Assembly (NCBI GenBank): GCA_001632435.1
Contig: KV424066.1
Location: forward strand, 2,198 to 66,197
Origin: Calocera cornea HHB12733
Taxonomy: Eukaryota > Basidiomycota > Dacrymycetes > Dacrymycetales > Dacrymycetaceae
Length of the DNA stretch: 64,000 nucleotides
Direction: 5' to 3'
The notes beneath the pieces were generated by a model that was given only the letters and a program-made list of their open reading frames with translations, did no database searches and was not told the DNA's origin. Shown here piece by piece: positions 57,317-64,000 of this stretch. Both the position numbers and the translations under genes were made by a program. How positions within the stretch are numbered: position 1 is the first letter of the stretch; every line of letters begins with the position of its first letter.

Positions 57317-57326
57317 GTCGTGTCAA
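57317..57326 (-). promoter_or_regulatory. Self-priming primer binding site
   Basis: Two bases inside the 5' LTR, sense sequence TTGACACGAC is the exact complement of GTCGTGTCAA in the LTR (57503-57512), which sits about 35 nt after the TATA box, at the expected transcript 5' end. It does not begin with the TGG of ordinary tRNA-primed sites. Confidence 0.7.
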
Positions 57327-57328
57327 AC

Positions 57329-57750
57329 TGTCAGGATTGCGGGTCGGGCAGGTTCAGGTAGGTTCAGGTAAGCGAGGGTCGGGGTTCAGGTACCGGCTGG
57401 GATAGGTCGCGTCGAGCCGGGGGGGACAGGACAGAGGGGGAGAACAAGCTGGGATTGACTAGGGACAGGTACAGGGGGAAGCAAGTACGAGGAGAGAGAG
57501 AGTTGACACGACAGGGTGTAACTACCGTGCCGGGCACGCTATATATACGGTACAGCATCTTGTGGGGCTGCGGGCCAGAGACAGGCCCAGGACTCATTCC
57601 AATGACATGGACGGGTCCTATAATTCCGTACGGTCCGGGTACATGTTTCGGATGTCCGGTTATTAGCTTGGCTGAGGTTCAGGTAAGGGAGGTGATGTTC
57701 CGGGAGGTTCAGGTAAGAGAACCCTGGCGGCCCGGAGGTGGTTCCTGACA
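57329..57750 (-). repeat. 5' LTR of the Ty3 element
   Basis: 422 bp. In the sense direction the TATATATA box (57541-57548 region) precedes the presumed transcript start near 57512. Confidence 0.95.
57541..57548 (-). promoter_or_regulatory. TATA box of the retroelement LTR
   Basis: CCGTATATATAGCG in the sense (minus) direction within the 5' LTR; the same is in the 3' LTR near 51485. Confidence 0.7.
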
Positions 57751-57755
57751 GTGCC
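57751..57755. repeat. Ty3 target-site duplication GTGCC (right)
   Basis: Matches 51268-51272. Confidence 0.9.
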
Positions 57756-58620
57756 CGGCTCGGATAGATACTTCATGCAGCCTTCCGCCACACTCTTCAG
57801 CCATTCTCTCACATCGTCCCATGGACCGAAATCCTTTGGTGGGCCGGCGATATACGGATTCTGGAGGCCTGTTAGGGTTACCATTTTACTCACGCGGATA
57901 TCCAGATTTCTCTCCGAGAGGTTTCGAATGCCGTCGATGCTGCCGATGATCTCTAAGCTGCCGGTTTGGGGGAGCTGTATGTCGAAGACCTGGAGCATGC
58001 ACTGGGACAGCTGGAAGAACGCGTCGCGCGTGCCTTCCTCGGAGAGATTCTCTAGAACTTCGATGAGAGGGACACCTGGGATCTTGCTTCCTAGTCAGAC
58101 GATGAACGAGCCATCAAGGGGAGACGCGTACGTATTCTCGCAGAGTCCACACTCCTCCCACCAGACTGTCCTTATCTTCGTCACACGCGTAGACAGCAGG
58201 AACGGGAAGGTTGTTCTTGAATAGCGCAATCATGGATACCGGCTACTCGAGCACGTGAGTCAGATGTTGCCCATGCCCCCTGACATCTTACGTCCGATCT
58301 CTCTGTGTGTTCAGGCCAAAATGGGTGCCTGTACTGACCTCGTCAAAGACGGCAGATGTAATCCGGACAGCGTATGTTTTCTAAAGAAGTGTTTTGAGCA
58401 TAACCACCTGAGAGTGATCGGAAGCAGACGGATGGACCGTGGGTAGATCGCGCGTACAACACGGGATGCTCCTGTTCATGACGATGAAAAGGTGAAAAGA
58501 TACGGAAGTGAGGTAGACGCACCATAGCTCAGGAATGCCACTTCCCCACTTCTATCTTCCTCATCCGGCAGCCGGTTGTTCAGCGCGAGCGCAATATTGT
58601 GAAGGTAGATGTGCGGAGGC

Positions 58621-59267
58621 CAGATATTCTGCGCATGAGTCTGTCAATGGCTTCTGCCTTTTCTAGCCGCTTCAGCAAGCCACACACACGGCCGTTCTAT
58701 CGTACGTGGAAGCCTTGACCCCTTCTTCAGAAGCTGCATGAGTGCTGAGGTGGATTTGGGGTGCCTGGGCCCATTCTTCAACCTTTTTGTCCGCCCGAGC
58801 TCAACACCCACACTGACACCAAAAGATTCCCTTCCAACCCCCTTCATTTCGGCATTAACAGTTATCCCTTTTTATCGTTGCGAATATGTGTCAGTGTTAG
58901 GTAAAGAATCAAACAGTCGTGACCTTGTCACTCCAGAAAGTTCACCCATGACGAAGAACGTGGCAGCCGCAAGAGAAGGAGTGCGCGCAGGAGTGGTTAA
59001 TGGGATCGAGAGTTTTAGGCGCATCTTTTATCTAAATTATATTTCAAGGAGCAGAATGGTCGTGTGACGCCAAAACCCACTTTGCTCTTAGATAAGGGTG
59101 AAACAACAGATAGGAACAACCTGCAACCACACTTACATGTACTGTACAGTACAGCTGCGTACAACGACCATGTTTATCGGTCTACAGTCAACTCTGCCTA
59201 AGCAGATCACGTCGAGATAGGGAGATATGTATGCATTTAGAGAGAGTATTCACATGGGGAGAGTGAG
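58621..59267. other. Intergenic stretch
   Basis: Between the split APH-like gene and the pogo relic. A plus-strand frame (58738-59067) has no supporting motif. Confidence 0.3.
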
Positions 59268-60600
59268 CTAATGAGAGAAAAAGTCGGTGATTTCTGCTTG
59301 CAATAATGCTTGTGTGTGTGCTCGTTGAAGTGCCTGCATGACTGGAGGCAGTAGGGTGAGTATTTGCCAGAATTCCGGTTCTGTCTTGGTAGTAAAAGCT
59401 TGCTGCAGCTCAAGACAGGCTTCCAGAGCACGTTGATTGGACCACACTACCTGTGGTGGTTCTTCATCGTCATCTTCAACCTCTTCAATGACACCATCTT
59501 CTTCTCTCATCTCCACCTGAACCTGAGCCACGATCTCATTGTCTCTCCGTCGCTCTTCACCACGCTGCTCCTCCTGGATGTTGACAAGCTCCTCTGCGGT
59601 AAAGGCATCAAGCGGAGCCAGTGCACCGGCAAGTCACAATTCCTCCAGAGAATCTTGAAGATCGTCCATTGCATCTTGTATACCAGGCTCGTTCTCCATG
59701 TGTGGTGGGTCGGGCTCATAGGCAATGATTTCTGGGGATTGTGTTGGTGCTCAAGTCAAGAATGGACCACCATTCCAGTCTTTGGAGCTTGCTCGGAGTG
59801 CACCATGGACGTCACGAGGCAGAGACAGAATACCAGATCATCGTCAACAATTCTTGATTGTTTCTTGCCCAACTTCGTTCCAGGCACTCTGGGCAAGGCC
59901 CATGATCTCAAGCTGGTTGATTGTGTACAGCTCGTGTGCTGAAACACCCGTAATTTGTCATAGAACTGCCCGCTCGCAGAAAAGGCATCAGTAATGCATT
60001 TTGAAACACTGAATGATGCCTTGGTCAAGGGGTTGGATGTGACTTGTCATGTTGGCGGGCAGGAATTCAATGCGGACATTTGTAATGTGCTCTTCATCCC
60101 ATTTGTGTGTGCTGAAGCCATCAACAAGCAGGAGAATCTGCTGCCTCTGACAATGCATCTGGTGGTCTAGCTTCTTGATGTAGCAGTATCGGAGTCAGTA
60201 AAGCTGGTGAGACATGAAAGGACTAATACTCTTTGAAGATGTCCGATTTCATCCAGGACTTGAGGTTCCAGTAGTACTGGTAGCCATATGCTCTGGCGTC
60301 CTTCCCCAGGAAACAGTGAGGACGACACAATCAACCAATAACAATTGGGTCAAGCTTCTCCAAGCCATCTGCATTGGCGGTAAATGCATATGAAAGTCGG
60401 TCCTTTTCTTCCTTTCAACCTGACAGCTGCTTTGTTGCAAGAGTGCGATTTGGCAGCATCTTGCCAAACAGGCCCGTCTCATCCATGTTGAAGATGTTTG
60501 GCAGTGTGTTCTCATCAGTGATCTTGTCAGGGCACACAATACTAGACACAAGGCTGTCTGCAAAAGTGGTCCAAGTGTGAGGGCACACAGTCTAGCAAGG
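59268..60600 (-). pseudogene. Pogo/Tigger-type DDE transposase relic
   Basis: The minus strand keeps the family hallmarks: IFNMDETGLFGKMLPNRT near 60495-60440, FTANADGLEKLDPIVIG near 60370, LLLVDGFSTHKWDEEHI near 60140 and FLPANMTSHIQPLDQGII near 60060-60020. The catalytic Asp positions can be recognised, but frameshifts and stops separate the pieces. A C-terminal acidic/Gln-rich part (EEVEDDDEEPPQVVWSNQ) ends at 59268 in a clean frame. Pogo elements belong to the Tc1/mariner superfamily. No terminal repeats were recognised. Confidence 0.8.
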
Positions 60601-60639
60601 CTGCTGACTAAACCCGACCGAGTCAAAGAGACCGAAGAC

Positions 60640-61940
60640 GAGGGATTCGGGGGAGGTTGTGGCTGACAGTATCCAAGAACCAACCAATCGTACCCTTCGT
60701 AAGTCCAACTAGGAGATACGTGGGATGTCGAAGGTAGTTCGGATGAAGCAAGCAGAGTTCGGAGAGAGTTCGGATGTTTGGAGCGGTGTCTGCACCACTC
60801 AGTTTAGGACTGTACGGAGTCCGTCTGAATGGGCAATCCGAGGGTGTCGTATTCCGTGAAGTAGTCACAGGTCCGGAAGGGTATTCCGGAGTCGGAATAG
60901 CAAACGGGATAGGTGTAATTAGTTAGGAAGGTCCGGAATAGAGTGTAAAGTGTAGGGAGCGGTAGGAGATCTGGGGAAGTAGAGGCGTATGGTAAAGAGA
61001 AGATGTCGGAAGCCAGCCCCCCTTTCGGAGAAGGAGAATCCGGCTTTTATCTGCCTAACCCGATGTTTACCTTTCGGAATCCCATCCCATGGGGTATATC
61101 ACCGGGGGCTGATTTCACCCAACCAAAGGGACTCTCTCAACTGACAGGACGCCTTTCCAGTCGTCCCGTTTGTAAATTGAGGACCATCCGATGAGAGAGA
61201 GTCTTCGCCCGTGAATCTGTCGGGTGCGTTCTGTCGTATACGCCATTCCGAGAGGGTTCCGTGACCGGAACGGCCATACGGAATAAACCCCTCCAACCTG
61301 GAATTGGCCGACGGAACGGAGGGCGAACCAGGGCAAGTCCGAAAGGTGTCCGGACTTCCGGTGCCGTATCTCCGGAAGGCCGGAACGCGAAAAATTGGGC
61401 CACAGTGACAAAGGGAACTGTACAGCGGGAGGACGGATGTGATGACCAGGCTTTCTCACAAGACTATGGAGATTCCTCAGAGATCAGATCTAAGGAGAAA
61501 CTACCGAAGCTACCGAAGTTTATATACAAGTATACGATCACAGCCTCAGCTTCTCCCGAAACGCCGAGGTGAGACCCGACACTGCCCAGGACACAGCCGA
61601 GGCATAGCCCGCACAGCCGAAGCATAGCCGAGTGGGCACTGCCTTACCTAAGCCTGTACCAAGTATCCGAAGGTTTATGCTGAGGGTATGACTTTGTGAC
61701 CAAAGACCTGAATGCGGAGCCGAGTTCTGGAGAACTGTCGAAGGTGGTCGAAGGTGTCCGAGTGTTGCGAGATCGTGCCCGAGTTGGCCGAACTTGGTGT
61801 CCCCTGACACCAAGACTATCGAGGGGGAGACGAGATGTCGAGCAAGAGGGACAATATGGGGCAAATGGAGGAAAGCTGAGCACTAGATATTGCAAGAGTT
61901 CATCTGACAGTATCAAGAGGTTGCTGAGGTTTCGAAGTTT
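60640..61940. repeat. TCCGGA/TTCGGA-motif-rich block
   Basis: Dozens of short variants of tCCGGAa, ttCGGAa and cCGAAg occur at irregular spacing on both strands, far above the neighbouring sequence. No coherent protein is encoded. It may be a decayed LTR or other repeat. Confidence 0.5.
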
Positions 61941-62020
61941 CAATTGAGATCGCGATGCCTAGTTCAACTACACAAGTATTGTGGAGGATCCTAAGAGATC
62001 AGATCTAAGGACAAAACTAC
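61468..62020. repeat. Direct repeat pair of about 40 bp
   Basis: A segment containing AGAGATCAGATCTAAGGA and AACTAC occurs at about 61468-61506 and again at about 61982-62022, 524 bp apart. It may mark an inserted or duplicated piece at the edge of the copia relic. Confidence 0.6.
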
Positions 62021-62029
62021 AAACAGGTT

Positions 62030-62518
62030 GATACTATATATGTTTCCGGCCTGCTGAAGCTGGATCCGGAGCTTTCAGAGGGTGTTGATATGATCTTTCA
62101 TATCGGTTGAGCCTTCATAGTGGGTTGTGTTGAGCTTTCTTCTCAGGACCGCAAATCTGAATTGACCTTGATCTTGCATGTATGTGCTGAGCCCGTCCTA
62201 GATCTCCTTTGATGTCTCATACTGAACCACGTTCAGGAGGATCTCATCATCCAGGTTGTTCATGATCCGGTTCTTTGCCTTTCAATTGGATTTCTTCCAG
62301 GCCAGTATGGCCTTCTTGGTGGTCTGCTTTTTGCTTGGGGTTGCGTTCTGAGCTGGCTGAGCTGGCTTTGGGATCTCTCTGGTGACATATTCCCAGAGGT
62401 CTCATTCTTCAAGCACGGACTGGATCTGGAACTTCCATGAGATCCAGTTCTCTCTTGTGAGAGGCTTGACTGTGTACTTCACGGTGGTGACTGTGTCGGA
62501 TTCGTTTGACATGATCTA
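62030..62518 (-). pseudogene. Ty1/copia gag relic with several stops
   Basis: The minus strand reads MSNESDTVTTVKYTVKPLTR ENWISWKFQIQ, the usual start of a copia Gag, and continues through NRIMNNLDDEILLNVVQYET and FAVLRRKLNTTHYEGSTDMK with one frame kept. Four in-frame stops (three TGA, one TAG) interrupt it, several at sites where Trp, Gln or Arg would be expected. The rest of the polyprotein is absent. The single-frame preservation with only stop substitutions suggests point mutation rather than indel decay. Confidence 0.75.
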
Positions 62519-64000
62519 TCGTTGGATCACTTGCAGTGACTTTGGATGTAGTTCAGCAACAATCAGGGCTCATAACCTGAGATGAACAAGCGATACGATT
62601 CACTAGACACGGACAAGGGTCCAATTTTAAGCAAGTTAATTGCTTATGCATCGGTCAACAGCCGGTAAGTGGCTGTATGCTGTGACTGGCGGATAGGGGG
62701 CTGATTTGCTTCCATCCACTTCTGTGCTTGAAATCAGCATCCGACTTTGCGCGTCATGCCATCAACCCTTGAGAGCAGCTGAGTTTTGCCTCCGCTCCAG
62801 GGGACTCAGTGTGTCTAAGTTTGTTGGTCCCTGGCTCCCACCTTGGCTGTGACCACCATCCCATCATGCCTCTGCCGCCCTGCTCCTCACCTCTCCCCTG
62901 CCGCTGCACTGCCTACTGCAACCTGCCCTGCCCTGTGTGCTCTGCCTGCCTTGCCTATGCCAGCCTTGCCTGCCTTGCCTTGCTTGCCTGCTGTGCTTGC
63001 CGCACCTATCCGGTCTGGTACCCGCCGTGCCTGCCCATCTGCTGTGCCCTCCTGGCATGCTGTGCCCTCCTGGCCCAGGCAGTGTGCGTATCTGCTACTA
63101 TCTGTTGCGGGACCTCCTTTTGGAGGGCCATGGTAATGGGCTTTGTTGACGTATGAGAGAGAGGAGTGACACGTAGGGACATGGACGTAGTCCACACCAT
63201 CACTTGCCAGAGTGGCGTAGCACGTTAGGGTACTTGTACAGTTTTCGCATGTCACATCAATCCATCCTCTTTTGTCCTGGCCATAACGTACCGCTTCGCT
63301 ATACCTCTGCTAGAGGATTAGGCGCATATATGCATGTATCGTTGACCAGACAATGTCAACAGATGAATGGGTGACAAGGTAAGTACATGACATTGGCATG
63401 AATGTTTGTCTTTCATTGACCTCTGAAGGAACACACTGGTTATCTTAACTGTGCAAGACTATGATCAGTGCTTTCACTAGTGTTGTAGAGTAGTCGCAAA
63501 AGTAATGAAAATAAGCTGCTTTACTACTGAATATGCTAAGTGCGGAATATGTACCACTTTCTGCGCATTATAAGCCACTTCATCTAAGAAAGCAAACAGC
63601 TAAAAATAAGCCATTTTTGTGTGGCCTTGCAAGTGCTGGTAATCCCTGGCCAACGGAGTTGAGCCAGGTCTCTCAGGGCAAAAGTGGGATAAAAGTAAGG
63701 GTCCAGGTCGTCTCGCAACCTTCTAGAATGTTCTTTCAGCTCGTCCTCATAGAATGCTGTGCTGGCTGCAGCCTATGGTCTACCGACAGTATCAAACCCT
63801 CAAACATGCTCAGTAGCATGCTCAACCACTCCGGTTGTGTATAGGCAAGCAAGCTGCCCCAGGGCCGGGGGGTGGGTGGGGCCCCGGGGCAGTGAGCGAC
63901 CTGCTGTACTTCCTCTCCTTTGCTGTAGAACATTTCTGTTCCTTCAATATTAGAAGCACAAAGAATACGACAAACAGGTGCCATAGTATCATTGCACATG
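62519..64000. other. Gene-poor end of the window
   Basis: A C/T-rich low-complexity tract (about 62860-63080, tgcc/tgctt repeats) opens false frames on both strands. The last 250 bp hold a minus-strand frame without recognisable motif. No gene supported. Confidence 0.4.

Larger units (their letters stand above)
51273..57750 (-). mobile_element. Full-length Ty3/gypsy chromovirus retrotransposon
   Basis: 6478 bp with two 422-bp LTRs (TGTCAGGA...TCCTGACA) that I found to differ at about one position, a GTGCC duplication, a gag frame, a pol frame overlapping in the -1 frame, a purine tract beside the 3' LTR and a self-priming-type primer site beside the 5' LTR. Long frames are intact, so it may be active or was until recently. 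It splits an APH-like gene. Confidence 0.95.
50829..58620 (-). pseudogene. APH-like kinase copy B, split by the Ty3 element
   Basis: The 5' part lies right of the retroelement and the 3' part left of it. Minus strand from 58620: WPPHIYLHNIALALNNRLPD, later exons, then CMLQVFDIQLP and GPWDDVREWLKSVAEGCMKY up to the insertion at 57750. The frame resumes at 51267 (DPAYIERVKQLIDE) and runs to the stop at 50829. The sequence is closely similar to copy A (26250-27715). The exon around 58280-58460 has an extra 2-bp shift and stops relative to copy A, so the gene may already have been damaged before the insertion. Confidence 0.8.

Noticed and set aside
62809..63156. Cys-rich 115-codon frame
   Set aside because: Produced by tgcc/tgct low-complexity sequence, with open frames on both strands. 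No start/splice/domain support.

Overview
This window is genomic DNA of a filamentous basidiomycete, most likely an Agaricomycete. The genes are split by many introns of about 45-60 bp with GT-AG ends. The protein families fit that group: expanded protein-kinase-like and APH-like families, DUF6532-like proteins, a HECT-like protein, and Ty3, copia and pogo elements. I cannot name the species. All exon models were read by eye from splice signals and phase, with no transcript evidence.

Layout. (1) 0-4.8 kb: an intact kinase-like gene (201-1711, minus) and a truncated copy (3634-4620, minus). (2) 4825-26043: a 21.2 kb block that I interpret as one very large DNA transposon. It has 6-bp CGTCAC direct repeats outside, inverted ends with an identical 10-mer exactly 17 bp in from each tip, and 10-bp-periodic GTAC arrays inside both ends. 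A paralogous empty site lies at about 28.88-29.18 kb. It carries a MYND protein, an unknown protein with an in-frame stop, a DDE integrase-type transposase (residues D259, D335, E370), a proline-rich protein, two DUF6532-like proteins, a small Myb/Rap1-like protein and a large proline-rich HECT-like protein. (3) 26.2-35.4 kb: an APH-like gene whose upstream region the element entered, kinase relics, an intact kinase (30306-31757, minus) with a divergent small gene, and a broken hypothetical gene. (4) 36.1-42.6 kb: a GC-rich island of three housekeeping genes, a GRIP-domain golgin, the complex I subunit NDUFB11/ESSS and glycine cleavage H protein. (5) 43.3-49.6 kb: more kinase relics, then an intact kinase (48123-49602, plus) divergent from a gene with a hydrophobic N terminus. 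(6) 50.8-58.6 kb: a second APH-like gene cut in two by a full-length, very young Ty3/gypsy chromovirus (51273-57750) with 422-bp LTRs and a GTGCC target duplication. (7) 59-64 kb: a decayed pogo-like transposase, a TCCGGA-motif-rich block and a copia gag relic.

The region looks like a fast-evolving accessory compartment around a small conserved island. The strongest candidate for something undescribed is the 21 kb element with its own integrase and a cargo of regulatory-looking proteins. Next are the repeated divergent kinase/hydrophobic-N-terminus gene pairs and the self-priming, motif-ridden Ty3 element.
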